A stretch of 64,000 bases of DNA from Couchioplanes azureus (GCF_014648355.1 NZ_BMQY01000009.1:1-64000), one strand, 5' to 3'. Numbered from the stretch's first letter, positions 25,223 through 34,091 are shown. Numbers and translations: made by a program. The notes: generated by a model not told the origin, from the letters alone.

Positions 25223-26850
25223 CGCTTCATGGGGATGTGGACCCCGGAGGCGGCGGCCGACTCGTAGCCCGCGTCGACGTGCCGGATGACGCCCATGCCC
25301 GGGTCGTTGGTGAGCACCCGCTCGATCTTCTGCCCGGCGAGCTCGGTGCCGTCGGCGACGCAGACCTGCCCGGCGTGGATGGAGCGGCCGATGCCGACCC
25401 CGCCGCCGTGGTGGATGGAGACCCAGCTGGCGCCGCTGGCGGTGTTCACCAGGGCGTTCAGCAGCGGCCAGTCGGCGATCGCGTCCGAGCCGTCGAGCAT
25501 CGCCTCGGTCTCCCGGTACGGCGACGCCACCGACCCGGCGTCGAGGTGGTCGCGGCCGATCACGATCGGGGCCGACACCTCGCCGCGCTGCACCATGTCG
25601 TTGAACCGCACGCCGGCCTTGTCGCGCTCGCCGTAGCCGAGCCAGCAGATCCGCGCGGGCAGGCCCTGGTACGCGACCCGCTCGCCGGCCATCTTGATCC
25701 ACCGGGCCAGCGGCTCGTTCTCCGGGAACAGGTCGAGCACGGCCCGGTCGGTGGCCGCGATGTCGGCCGGGTCGCCGGAGAGCGCCGCCCAGCGGAACGG
25801 GCCCTTGCCCTCGGCGAACAGCGGCCGGATGTACGCCGGCACGAAGCCGGGGAACGCGAACGCCCGGTCGTACCCGCCGAGCTGGGCCTCGCCGCGGATG
25901 GAGTTGCCGTAGTCGAACACCTCGGCGCCGCCGTCCAGGAAGCCCACCATGGCCTCGACGTGCCGGGCCATGCTGGCGCGGGCCCGGTCGGTGAACTCCT
26001 CGGGCTTGCTGCGCGCGTACTCGGCGGCGTCGGCCAGGTCGACCCCGACGGGGATGTAGCTGAGCGGGTCGTGGGCGCTGGTCTGGTCGGTCACGATGTC
26101 GATGGCCACGCCGCGGCGCAGCAGCTCGGGGAAGATCTCGGCGGCGTTGCCCACCACGCCGACGCTCTTCGCCACCCGGTCCCGCTTGGCGGCCTCGACC
26201 TGCGCGACGGCGTCGTCCAGATCCCGGGCCACCGTGTCCAGGTAGCGGTCCTTCACCCGGCGGCGCAGCCGCGACTCGTCGACGTCCACGATCAGGCAGG
26301 CGCCGCCGTTCATCGTCACGGCCAGCGGCTGGGCGCCGCCCATGCCGCCGCAGCCGGCGGTCAGGGTCAGCGTGCCGGCGAGGTCGCCGCCGAAGCGCTT
26401 GGCGGCCACCGCGGCGAACGTCTCGTACGTGCCCTGCAGGATGCCCTGGGTGCCGATGTAGATCCACGAGCCCGCGGTCATCTGGCCGTACATGGTCAGG
26501 CCGAGCTTCTCCAGGCGGCGGAACTCCGGCCAGGTCGCCCAGTCGCCGACGAGGTTGGAGTTGGCGATCAGCACGCGCGGCGCCCACTCGTGGGTGCGGA
26601 ACACGCCGACCGGGCGGCCGGACTGCACCAGCAGCGTCTCGTCGCCCTTCAGCTCGTCGAGCTCGCGGACGATCGCGTGGAACGAGGGCCAGTCGCGGGC
26701 GGCCCGGCCGGTGCCGCCGTAGACGACGAGGTCGTCGGGGCGCTCGGCCACGTCCGGGTCGAGGTTGTTCATCAGCATCCGCTTGGCGGCCTCCTGCGGC
26801 CAGCCGTTCGCGGTGTACGCCGTGCCGCGCGGCGCGCGTACCTCAGGCAT
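25219..26850 (-). CDS. hutU: Urocanate hydratase
   Basis: The 543-residue NAD-dependent enzyme hydrates urocanate to imidazolonepropionate. Features include the N-terminal GTAYTANGWPQEAA, GCGGMGGAQPLAVTMNGG for NAD binding and DQTSAHDPLSYIPVG. ATG 26850 has AAGGAG about 8 bases upstream; ATG 26865, which overlaps the regulator stop, is the alternative and adds five residues. The next gene overlaps by 4 bases. Confidence 0.96.
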   Translation of the reverse strand: MPEVRAPRGTAYTANGWPQEAAKRMLMNNLDPDVAERPDDLVVYGGTGRAARDWPSFHAIVRELDELKGDETLLVQSGRPVGVFRTHEWAPRVLIANSNLVGDWATWPEFRRLEKLGLTMYGQMTAGSWIYIGTQGILQGTYETFAAVAAKRFGGDLAGTLTLTAGCGGMGGAQPLAVTMNGGACLIVDVDESRLRRRVKDRYLDTVARDLDDAVAQVEAAKRDRVAKSVGVVGNAAEIFPELLRRGVAIDIVTDQTSAHDPLSYIPVGVDLADAAEYARSKPEEFTDRARASMARHVEAMVGFLDGGAEVFDYGNSIRGEAQLGGYDRAFAFPGFVPAYIRPLFAEGKGPFRWAALSGDPADIAATDRAVLDLFPENEPLARWIKMAGERVAYQGLPARICWLGYGERDKAGVRFNDMVQRGEVSAPIVIGRDHLDAGSVASPYRETEAMLDGSDAIADWPLLNALVNTASGASWVSIHHGGGVGIGRSIHAGQVCVADGTELAGQKIERVLTNDPGMGVIRHVDAGYESAAASGVHIPMKR

Positions 26851-26861
26851 GCCGGACTCCT

Positions 26862-27710
26862 TCATGCTTCGAAGATGTGGCGGCGGATGGCCGTCGCCTC
26901 GAACTCCTCCAGGCGGCGCTGCGCCGTTTCCGGCGCCGCGTCGCACATGGCTTGCAGCAGCACCATGGCCATCGCCATGGGGCCGGTGTGCAGGTCGAAC
27001 ACGAGCTGGGTGCCGACCGGCGCGGGCAGCACCACGTCGGCGGCCTCGGCGACCGGGCTCACCGCCGAGTCGGTGAGCGCGACCACGGCGAGACCCAGCT
27101 CCTTCGCCTCGCGGATCGCGTCGAGCGTCTCCCGCGGACAGCGCGGCAGCACGATGGCCAGCACCGCGCTCGCCCCGGCGGCCCGCGCCTGGTCGAGACG
27201 GTCGAGCAGGATGGTGCCGCCGCCGTCGAGCACCCGGACGTCGGGATGCACCTTGGCCGCGAAGTACCCGAAGTATCCGGCCAGCGGCGCCGCGGCGCGC
27301 AGGCCCAGCACGGGCAGCGGGCGGCTGCCGACGAGCATCCCCGCGGCTTGCTCGATCGCGCGGAGATCGCCGAGCTCGTCCGCCATCCGTTCCAGGCGCC
27401 GGCTCTCGGCCCGCAGCGCCTCCTGCATCGGGTTCTCGCCGGGCTCCGGCGGGATGGCCGGCTCCGCGGCGAGCGCCCGCAGCTCGCGCCGCAGGGCGGG
27501 ATAGCCGGCGTAGCCGAGCGCCATCGCGAACCGGGTCACCGAGGGCTGGCTCACCCCGGCGAGCTCGGCGACCTCGGCGGCCGACAGGTACGCGGCCGAC
27601 GGCCCGTGCTGCACCAGACTGTGCGCGATGCGCCGCTGGGTGGGGGTGAGCCGGGCGCCCTGGAAGAGGCCGAGCACCCGCCCGCCCGTTCCCACCGCCA
27701 CGTCATTCAC
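26862..27710 (-). CDS. RpiR/MurR-family regulator of the hut operon
   Basis: This 282-residue transcription factor has an N-terminal HTH_6 (LSAAEVAELAGVSQPSVTRFAMALGYAGY) and a C-terminal SIS domain (residues about 125-250) that normally binds a sugar phosphate or other metabolite. It is the first gene of the hut operon and overlaps the start region of hutU, so it most likely controls histidine use and its own expression. The effector is unknown; urocanate is the classic hut inducer. GTG 27710 is used; no clear ribosome site is seen. Confidence 0.85.
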   Translation of the reverse strand: MNDVAVGTGGRVLGLFQGARLTPTQRRIAHSLVQHGPSAAYLSAAEVAELAGVSQPSVTRFAMALGYAGYPALRRELRALAAEPAIPPEPGENPMQEALRAESRRLERMADELGDLRAIEQAAGMLVGSRPLPVLGLRAAAPLAGYFGYFAAKVHPDVRVLDGGGTILLDRLDQARAAGASAVLAIVLPRCPRETLDAIREAKELGLAVVALTDSAVSPVAEAADVVLPAPVGTQLVFDLHTGPMAMAMVLLQAMCDAAPETAQRRLEEFEATAIRRHIFEA

Positions 27711-27792
27711 GTACGCAGACTATGCATAAAAACTTTCACTCCGCTAGTGCCTCGGCCGGATTGGCCGTGCACGGCTGTGCGAGGCTGGCCCG
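27711..27792. promoter_or_regulatory. Divergent promoter region of hut operon and MOSC gene
   Basis: This 82-base AT-richer gap holds TATGCATAAAAACTTTCA. On the minus strand it reads TGAAAGTTTTTATGCATA, an imperfect TGAAA-type palindrome of the sort RpiR regulators bind. It is the only room for a hut operator. Confidence 0.35.
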
Positions 27793-28587
27793 ATGCGGAT
27801 CGCTTCGCTGCACACGTACCCGCTCAAAGGGTGTCATCGGCTGGACCACGACGTGGCGGTGACCGAGCCCTGGGGCCTGGCCGGCGACCGGCGGTGGATG
27901 GCGGTCGACGCCGACGGGGTGGGCATCACCCAGCGCGAGGCGCCCGCCCTCACCCAGCTGCACGCCGTGCCGCGTCCCGGCGGCCTGCTGCTCGACGGCC
28001 TCGACGTGGACGAGCCCGCCGGGGGGCCGCCCGCGACCGCCCGCGTCTTCCGCGCCAAGCCGCCGGTGCCCGTCCGGCTCGCCCCGGCCGCCACGGCATT
28101 CCTGTCGGATCTCCTGGGCCGCGACGCCCGGCTCGCCTGGCTCGCCGACCCTGCCGCCGCGCGGCCGATCCAGCGCAACGCCCACCCGGACGACCGGGTC
28201 AACCTCGCGGACGGGTTTCCGATCCTGCTCACCAGCGAGGCTTCCCTGGACGCCCTCAACGGCCGGCTCGACGAGCCGGTGCCGATGACCCGGTTCCGGC
28301 CCAACCTGGTCCTCACCGGCGCCGGCGCCTGGGCCGAGGACACGTGGGTGGGCGGGCGCCTGCGGATCGGGGAGACGACCTACCGGGTCGCCGAGCCGAG
28401 CAACCGGTGTCTCGTCACCACCATCGACCAGGAGACCGGCGAGCGCGGCCGGGAGCCGCTGCGCACGCTCGGCCGGTTCCGCCGGCGCGACGGTGGGCTG
28501 CACTTCGGCGTCAACCTGATCCCGGACCTCCGCCCCGGCGACACGGGTGTCATCCGGGTGGGGGAGTCTGTCTTAAGCGTGTCTTAG
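27793..28587 (+). CDS. MOSC-domain protein
   Basis: The 264-residue protein has an N-terminal MOSC_N beta-barrel (IASLHTYPLKGCHRL ... GDRRWMAVD) and a C-terminal MOSC domain (FPILLTSEASLDALN, FRPNLVLTG, and the Cys in SNRCLVTTID). The conserved Cys in that position carries sulfur in the molybdenum-cofactor sulfurase family, so it may transfer sulfur or bind a molybdopterin enzyme. It stands alone, divergent from hut. Confidence 0.85.
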   Translation: MRIASLHTYPLKGCHRLDHDVAVTEPWGLAGDRRWMAVDADGVGITQREAPALTQLHAVPRPGGLLLDGLDVDEPAGGPPATARVFRAKPPVPVRLAPAATAFLSDLLGRDARLAWLADPAAARPIQRNAHPDDRVNLADGFPILLTSEASLDALNGRLDEPVPMTRFRPNLVLTGAGAWAEDTWVGGRLRIGETTYRVAEPSNRCLVTTIDQETGERGREPLRTLGRFRRRDGGLHFGVNLIPDLRPGDTGVIRVGESVLSVS

Positions 28588-28630
28588 GAGAGTTGCCCGC
28601 GGCGGCGGAGGCCCCGGAGTATGCCTCAGC

Positions 28631-29518
28631 GTGACAGCTCACCGCCTCCTGCGTCCCCGCTGGCTCGCCACCGGCGGTGCCGTGCTCCTGGCCGGCGTGC
28701 TCGGCGTGGCGATCCTGCTGCAGAACGGCGGTGGCGCGTGCGCGGCCCCGCCGACCAGCGCCAAGCGTTCGGGCAAGGCCACCTTCTACGACCTGGCGGG
28801 CACGGTGGGCAACTGCAACTTCGCGCCGCCGGCCGACGATCTGTACGTGGCCCTGGGGCGCAGCGAGTACTCCGGGGCGCTGTCCTGCGGCAGCTACCTC
28901 GACGTCACCGGACCCAAGGGCACGGTACGCGTCAAGGTCTTCGACTCCTGCCCCGAGTGCACGCCCGGCTGGCTGGACCTGAGCCGCACCGCGTTCCAGA
29001 GGATCGCGGACCCGGTGCAGGGCATCGTGCCGATCACCTACCGGGCCGTGCCGGACGCGCCGACACCCGGGCCGCTGAGCATCACCTTCGCCGAGGGATC
29101 GTCGCAGTACTGGTGGGCGGTGCTGATCGACAACCACGCCAACCCCATCGCCAAGGTGCGGGCCAAGGGGCCGGGCGGCGACTGGATGACCGCTTCGCGC
29201 ACCGACTACAACTTCTGGATCATCGACCGGCAGACCGGGAACGGCCCGTTCCAGATCGCGGTGACCGACATCTACGGCAAGACGGTGACCGCGCGGAACG
29301 TCAAGCTCGTCCCCAAGAAGAAGCAGGTGACGTCCGCGCGGGCCGCCGCCGAGGTCTCGGCACCGGCGCCGAAGAAGAAGGCGACGGCGAAGGCCAAGGC
29401 GACGGTGAAGGTGAAGCCCACGGCGTCCCGCACGCCGATCGTCGAGTCGAGCTCGGCGCCCGCGACGGACGCCGGCGAGAGCGAGAACCTCGATCTGACC
29501 GCGGCGCCGGCCTGTTAA
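28631..29518 (+). CDS. Expansin-like exported protein
   Basis: A signal peptide or anchor (WLATGGAVLLAGVLGVAILL) precedes a 295-residue protein that resembles bacterial expansins. A double-psi beta-barrel domain (GKATFYDL ... VKVFDSCPECTPGWLDLSRTAFQRIADP, with the conserved Asp and Cys) is followed by a carbohydrate-binding-like domain with aromatic residues (YWWAVLIDNHAN, YNFWIIDRQT). The last 65 residues are a Lys/Ala/Thr-rich disordered tail. Expansins loosen cellulose or peptidoglycan without hydrolysis. GTG 28631 is the start. Confidence 0.75.
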   Translation: MTAHRLLRPRWLATGGAVLLAGVLGVAILLQNGGGACAAPPTSAKRSGKATFYDLAGTVGNCNFAPPADDLYVALGRSEYSGALSCGSYLDVTGPKGTVRVKVFDSCPECTPGWLDLSRTAFQRIADPVQGIVPITYRAVPDAPTPGPLSITFAEGSSQYWWAVLIDNHANPIAKVRAKGPGGDWMTASRTDYNFWIIDRQTGNGPFQIAVTDIYGKTVTARNVKLVPKKKQVTSARAAAEVSAPAPKKKATAKAKATVKVKPTASRTPIVESSSAPATDAGESENLDLTAAPAC

Positions 29519-29549
29519 CCACCCGGGTGGTTCGTGGAATGCTGGGACG

Positions 29550-29975
29550 GTGAACCGGGACGACCTCGTCCGGCTGCGCCGGGCCCGCGATCGGATGGAC
29601 CGCGACTTCGCGGAGCCGCTGGACGTGCCCGCGCTGGCCCGGGAGGCCCTGATGTCGCCGGGACACTTCTCGCGCAGCTTCCGGGCGGCGTTCGGCGAGA
29701 CCCCGTACAGCCACCTCATGACCCGGCGGATCGAGCGGGCGAAGGCGTTGCTGCGCCGCGGCGACCTGTCCGTCACCGAGGTCTGCTTCGCCGTCGGCTG
29801 CACCTCGCTCGGCTCGTTCAGCTCGCGCTTCACCGAGCTGGTCGGCGAGACGCCGAGCGCCTACCGGGCGCGGACCCACGAGGCCGGGGCCGCCATCCCC
29901 GCGTGCTTCGCCAAGATCCTGACCCGGCCGGTCAGGAACGGAGAAGCCCGCGCGGGGTCGCCGAACGTATCGTGA
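29550..29975 (+). CDS. AraC-family regulator (HTH only)
   Basis: This 141-residue protein is essentially a bare AraC HTH_18 domain: PLDVPALAREALMSPGHFSRSFRAAFGETPYSHL and the second helix pair SVTEVCFAVGCTSLGSFSSRFTELVG. It has no separate ligand domain, only a short C-terminal tail. Its GTGA end overlaps the possible GTG of the next gene, so the two form an operon. It may regulate the VOC gene. Confidence 0.85.
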   Translation: MNRDDLVRLRRARDRMDRDFAEPLDVPALAREALMSPGHFSRSFRAAFGETPYSHLMTRRIERAKALLRRGDLSVTEVCFAVGCTSLGSFSSRFTELVGETPSAYRARTHEAGAAIPACFAKILTRPVRNGEARAGSPNVS

Positions 29976-29980
29976 CCTGC

Positions 29981-30397
29981 ATGGACATCAGGGTTTCGCA
30001 CTGCTTCATCACGGTTGACGACCACGACAAGGCGCTCGGCTTCTATCGGGACGTGCTCGGTCTGGAGGTCCGCAGCGACGTCAAGTTCGAGGGCATGCGG
30101 TGGGTGACGGTGTCCCCGCCGAGCCAGCCCGAGCTCGAGATCACCATCGAGACGCCCGACTCCAACCCGAGCTCCTCGGCCGAGGACAAGCGCAAGCAGT
30201 CGGAACTGCTCGCCAAGGGCCTGCTGCGCGGGCTCATCTTCGTCACCGACGACGTCGACGCCACCTTCGAGCACCTCCGCGCCTCCGGCGCCGAGGTGCT
30301 GCAGGAGCCGGTCGACCAGGCGTACGGCGTCCGCGACTGCGCCTTCCGCGACCCGGCAGGGAACATGATCCGCTTCAACCAGCCGCGCAAGAGCTGA
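29981..30397 (+). CDS. VOC / glyoxalase-like protein
   Basis: This 138-residue vicinal-oxygen-chelate protein has two beta-alpha-beta-beta-beta halves: SHCFITVDDHDKALGFYRDVLGLEV and LIFVTDDVDATFEHLRASGAEVL...GNMIRFNQ. It may be a dioxygenase, a lyase or a resistance protein; the metal ligands do not decide. GTG 29972 overlapping the araC stop is an alternative start that adds three residues. Confidence 0.8.
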   Translation: MDIRVSHCFITVDDHDKALGFYRDVLGLEVRSDVKFEGMRWVTVSPPSQPELEITIETPDSNPSSSAEDKRKQSELLAKGLLRGLIFVTDDVDATFEHLRASGAEVLQEPVDQAYGVRDCAFRDPAGNMIRFNQPRKS

Positions 30398-30489
30398 CGC
30401 GGGTCCCGCCGCATCCGCAGCGTGTCCCGGTCGTCGTCCGGTGCCACCCGGAGGGCGCCCGGGACGCGTCCCTCCGGTGCCAGCTGGGT

Positions 30490-30572
30490 GCGGAAGGCGG
30501 GACTTGAACCCGCACACCCTCACGGATACGGGCTCCTAAGGCCCGCGCGTCTGCCTATTCCGCCACTTCCGC
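30490..30572 (-). tRNA. tRNA-Leu (anticodon UAG)
   Basis: Read on the minus strand, the gene starts GCGGAAG and ends CTTCCGC with a perfect 7-bp acceptor stem. It has TTCAAGTCCCGC for the T arm, a D arm GGCGGAATAGGCAGACGC and a long variable arm as in class II tRNAs. The anticodon loop CTTAGGA gives anticodon TAG, which reads CUA-type leucine codons. CCA is not encoded. Confidence 0.95.
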
Positions 30573-30797
30573 CCGACGCGCCCCGGTGGGCCGTCGATGC
30601 CAGCAGTCTAGACGCTGGCCTGCGGATCCACCGCCCGGGCAGGCCCGGGACCCGGTACGCGGCACGGCGGCCGCCTCGCGGATCCAGGCCGCATGACGGC
30701 CGCCGTGGGCCGGGGTCCGCGCCGAGGGTGCCCAGTGGCGGAACACTCCAGACTTATCGGCACCGCGCCCCGGGATCCGCGAACTTCGCGCGGGAAC

Positions 30798-31268
30798 TCA
30801 GTCGATACCGAGATCGCGTCGCAGCTTCGCGACGTGCCCGGTCGCCTTGACGTTGTAGAGCGCCCGCTCGATGACCCCGTTCTCGTCGATCACGAAGGTC
30901 GAGCGGATGACGCCGGTCACCGTCTTGCCGTAGAGCTGCTTCTCGCCGAAGGCCCCGTACGCCGTCAGCACGCTCTTGTCCCGGTCGCTGACCAGCGGGA
31001 ACGTGATCGCGTCCCGCTCGCGGAAGGTCGCCAGCCGGGCCGGGGTGTCCGGCGAGATGCCGACCACCTCGTAGCCCGCGGCCTGCAGCGAGGCCAGGGA
31101 GTCGCGGAAGTCGCAGGCCTGCTTGGTGCAGCCCGGCGTCATCGCCGCGGGGTAGGCGTACAGCACGACCCGGCGGCCGCGGAGCTCCTTCAGCGTCAGA
31201 GTGCCGCCACTGTCGGTGGGCAGGGTGAAGTCGGGGGCCGGATCACCCGGCGAGAGACGCTCAGTCAT
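30798..31268 (-). CDS. bcp: Thioredoxin-dependent peroxiredoxin (Bcp/PrxQ)
   Basis: The 156-residue peroxiredoxin reduces hydroperoxides in the cytoplasm. The peroxidatic Cys is in AMTPGCTKQACDFRDS, with a resolving Cys five residues later, as in the PrxQ/Bcp type. PDFTLPTDSGG opens the fold and STFVIDENGVI closes it. ATG 31268 overlaps the stop of the upstream membrane gene (ATGA), so it is the last gene of a redox operon. Confidence 0.93.
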   Translation of the reverse strand: MTERLSPGDPAPDFTLPTDSGGTLTLKELRGRRVVLYAYPAAMTPGCTKQACDFRDSLASLQAAGYEVVGISPDTPARLATFRERDAITFPLVSDRDKSVLTAYGAFGEKQLYGKTVTGVIRSTFVIDENGVIERALYNVKATGHVAKLRRDLGID

Positions 31269-32257
31269 GCGTCCGAAGATATCCGGGCCGGTGCCGGGGA
31301 ACGCAGGCGCAGCAGCGCCGAGACGGCCGCACCGGCACCCGCGCCGAGCGCGACGAGCACCGCGGCGCGCGGGACCCAGCCCGGCCCCGGGAAGTCGACC
31401 ACGGCCTGGGTGAGGACCCCCGCGTCGCCCAGGCCGCCGAAGATCACCAGCGCGGTGCCGCCGAGGAACGCCAGGAACGGCGTACGCCCGAGCACGGTCG
31501 CGGCCCCGGCGGCCGTCGCGAGCACGGCCGCCCCGATCGCCGGCGCCTGCCCGGGCACGCCCAGGGCGGCGCGCGTCACCGCGTACCCGATGGTGACGAG
31601 GCCCGCGACCAGCGTGATCGCGCCCACCCCGCGGAACCGGCGCACGCCCAGGGCGACCACCGCCGCGGCCAGCGCGGCCGCGCCCAGCCACCAGGCCCAC
31701 GTCACGGGCGGCGGCTCCCAGGTCAGCGTGCCGCGCACCTCGAACGGGACCAGGTCCTGGCGCAGCGGCACCACCCAGTCCCGCAGCCGGTGCGCGCGGT
31801 CCGGGTCGGCCTGCGCCTGCGGCGGCAGGCCGGGGCTCAGCCACCGGGTGCGCTGGTCGTGCCAGCGCACGGTCCGCCCGGCGGAGATCTTCTGCCATTG
31901 CGGTGCGGCGGCCGGCGACGCATGCGACGGTACGGACGAATCGCCGCCGAGCGTCTGGTTCGTGTACGTGGCCGGCGAGTTGACGTTCTGGTACGTGCCG
32001 TCCGGCCGCACCTCCAGGTACGGCTCACCGGCGTAGCCGAGCACCTCGACCGCGCGCCCCGTGTCGTTGACCAGCTCCAGGCGGGCGCCCGCCTCGACCG
32101 CGCGCACGGTCAGCCCCGGCACCGGGGCGCTGAGGCCGGTCACCTCGGTGCGGTAGGCGGTGGCGTCGGGCGCCTCGCCGCCGTGCGCGGCCGCCGGACC
32201 GGCCGGCCCGAGGAGCAGGCCGGCCAGCACGGTCAGGAAGAGGACGCCGCGTCTCAC
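31265..32257 (-). CDS. Exported membrane protein of a thiol/copper-type operon
   Basis: The 330-residue product has a signal peptide (GVLFLTVLAGLLLGPAGPAAAH) followed by about 150 extracytoplasmic residues, then four to six membrane segments. The mature N-terminus is His-containing (AAHGGEAPDATAYRTEVTGL). It resembles proteins next to DsbA-like and copper genes in actinobacteria, but I cannot assign a family. GTG 32257 overlaps the stop of the DsbA-like gene, and its own stop overlaps bcp. Confidence 0.6.
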   Translation of the reverse strand: MRRGVLFLTVLAGLLLGPAGPAAAHGGEAPDATAYRTEVTGLSAPVPGLTVRAVEAGARLELVNDTGRAVEVLGYAGEPYLEVRPDGTYQNVNSPATYTNQTLGGDSSVPSHASPAAAPQWQKISAGRTVRWHDQRTRWLSPGLPPQAQADPDRAHRLRDWVVPLRQDLVPFEVRGTLTWEPPPVTWAWWLGAAALAAAVVALGVRRFRGVGAITLVAGLVTIGYAVTRAALGVPGQAPAIGAAVLATAAGAATVLGRTPFLAFLGGTALVIFGGLGDAGVLTQAVVDFPGPGWVPRAAVLVALGAGAGAAVSALLRLRSPAPARISSDA

Positions 32258-32982
32258 GCCGCGGCCGCCCCCACCGCGGCGGTCAGCGCCTCCGGCGTCG
32301 GACGCTCCAGCGGCTTGCCCGCGACCAGCACGGTGGGCGTGGCCGTGATCCCGCGCGACGATGCGGTGTCGGTGACCTTCGTGGCCCAGGCCGTGTAGGT
32401 CCTGTTCTCGATCGCGTCGGCGAACGCCTGGTCGGTCAGGCCCACCGACCGGCCGATCTCGATCAGCTTCGCGTCGTCGAGCCCCGGGCCGCCCTCCGGG
32501 GGCTGCTGGGCGAACAGCGCCTCGTGGTACTCGAAGAACTTGCCGCTCTGCGCCGCGGCCGCCACCGCGCCCGCCGCCCGGGTGGAGTACTGCGTCGAGG
32601 AGAGGCGGTCGAGAATGGCGATGGGGTGGTAGCGCACCGTCACCTTGCCGGCGTCGACGAGCTGCGTGATCGCGGGCCCGGTCGCCGCCTCGACCCGCCG
32701 GCAGTTCGGGCACAGGAAGTCCTCGTAGACGTCGATCTGCACCGGTCCGGTGCCGCGGGCGAAGGCCGTCCCGTCGTCCACCGCCGTCGACGGAACCGTC
32801 AGCTTGCCCGCGGTGGCCTTCTCCTGCCCCGCGGCGACGCCCCAGCCGATCAGCCCCGCGATGACCAGCACCGCCACCACCCCCACGGTGGTCCAGAGCG
32901 TGACCGTGCGGCGGCGTTCCCGGGCGAGCTGCTCCCGTACCACCTGCTTGGCCTGCGCCCGTTTCTTGTCGCCCTTGCTCAC
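32254..32982 (-). CDS. DsbA-like membrane-anchored thiol oxidoreductase
   Basis: The 242-residue protein has one N-terminal membrane segment (VTLWTTVGVVAVLVIAGLIGWGVA) and then a thioredoxin-fold domain with active-site CPNC in YEDFLCPNCRRVE and an inserted helical part. A late cis-Pro region lies in GITATPTVLVAGK. This DsbA/DSBA_4 type makes or shuffles disulfides outside the membrane. It overlaps the MauE-like gene upstream and the membrane gene downstream by 4 bases, so the trio is coupled. Confidence 0.88.
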   Translation of the reverse strand: MSKGDKKRAQAKQVVREQLARERRRTVTLWTTVGVVAVLVIAGLIGWGVAAGQEKATAGKLTVPSTAVDDGTAFARGTGPVQIDVYEDFLCPNCRRVEAATGPAITQLVDAGKVTVRYHPIAILDRLSSTQYSTRAAGAVAAAAQSGKFFEYHEALFAQQPPEGGPGLDDAKLIEIGRSVGLTDQAFADAIENRTYTAWATKVTDTASSRGITATPTVLVAGKPLERPTPEALTAAVGAAAA

Positions 32983-33461
32983 TGCTCGTCCCCCATCAGG
33001 ATGCCGTCGATCGAAAAGCGGGTCCGCGGCCGCCACAGCAGGATCCCGGCGAGCAGCAGGAAACCGGCGTCGCGGGCGATGTCCCACCCGTACGCCGGGT
33101 CGACGCCCGCGCCCAGCTCGCCGCCCGTGCTGAAGCAGCCGCAGTCGATCTGCAGGCCGCGAGCCCACGCCGAGACGATCCCGGCGATGAAGATCAGCAA
33201 CAGGGCGGCGGAGATGCCGGCACTGAGGCGTACGGCGAGACCGGCCAGCAGGAGCAGCCCGAGGGCGATCTCCAGGAACGGCTGGACGGCGCCGACGACC
33301 TTCGCCACCTCGTACGGGAACAGCTGGTAGGCGTTGACCGCACGCCCGGAGGCGGCCAGGTCCCCGACCTTCAGGGCGCCGGCGATCAGCCACACCGCGG
33401 CGAGGCCGAGCCGGGCGGCGGTCGAGATCCACGGCCATGCCGTCCGCGTACGCGTTTCCAT
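32979..33461 (-). CDS. MauE/DoxX-like membrane protein
   Basis: The 160-residue protein has four membrane segments and a DCGCF motif (CGC near residue 110), as in MauE-type proteins that deliver reducing or oxidising power to an exported thioredoxin-like partner. The next gene encodes a DsbA-like protein, so the pair may form an oxidation couple similar to VKOR-DsbA. ATG 33461 has AAGGGGGG about seven bases upstream and is preferred to GTG 33467. Confidence 0.8.
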   Translation of the reverse strand: METRTRTAWPWISTAARLGLAAVWLIAGALKVGDLAASGRAVNAYQLFPYEVAKVVGAVQPFLEIALGLLLLAGLAVRLSAGISAALLLIFIAGIVSAWARGLQIDCGCFSTGGELGAGVDPAYGWDIARDAGFLLLAGILLWRPRTRFSIDGILMGDEQ

Positions 33462-33551
33462 GCTCACCCCCCTTAGTCGGCGCGCGGCGTCGCCGGGTTC
33501 CGTTGTACCGCCTGGGGGTTGGCTGTGTATCGGGCCGAAAGACCCTGAGAA

Positions 33552-34091
33552 TCAGCTCGCGCGGGCCGCGACGACCGCGGCCATCAGCTCGTCGCGGGCG
33601 CGCGCCACCCGGGAACGGATGGTGCCGACCGGGACGTCCTCGATCTCGGCGGCTTCCGCGTAGGACAAGCCGAGCAGCTGGGTGAGCACGAACGCCGTCC
33701 GCCGCTCCTCGCCGAGCCGCTGCAGCAGGTCGGCGCTGCCCAGCCGGTGCGCCGGGTCCGGGTGCGCCCGGTGGTCCGCGCACGCCTCGGCGGCCAGCCG
33801 GGCGTCGAGCCGGCGCCGCCGCACCACGCCGCGGAGGTGGTCGGCGCACGTGCGCCGGGCGATGCCGAGCAGCCAGGTGCGCACGTGCGCGCGCCCCTCG
33901 AACCCCGGCAGCGCCCGGAACGCCCGCAGAAAGGTCTCCTGCGTCAGGTCGTCCGCGGAACCGGGATCGACCAGCGCGGCGGTGAAACGCCACACCTCGG
34001 CCTGCGTGGCCCGCACCAGAGCGGACTGCGCGCCGGCGTCGCCGGACCGCGCCCGGAGGGCGAGCGCGGTGAGAGATTCGCTCGCTGTCAC
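33552..34091 (-). CDS. ECF sigma factor
   Basis: The 179-residue sigma-70 factor has region 2 (DDLTQETFLRAFRALPGFEGRAHVRTWLLGIARRTCADHL) and region 4 (AFVLTQLLGLSYAEAAEIEDVPVGTIRSRVARARDEL). No anti-sigma factor with a zinc finger follows; a MauE-like gene does, after a gap of 90 bases. It is divergent from the CopC-CopD gene. Stress or copper control is plausible but not shown. Confidence 0.9.
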   Translation of the reverse strand: MTASESLTALALRARSGDAGAQSALVRATQAEVWRFTAALVDPGSADDLTQETFLRAFRALPGFEGRAHVRTWLLGIARRTCADHLRGVVRRRRLDARLAAEACADHRAHPDPAHRLGSADLLQRLGEERRTAFVLTQLLGLSYAEAAEIEDVPVGTIRSRVARARDELMAAVVAARAS

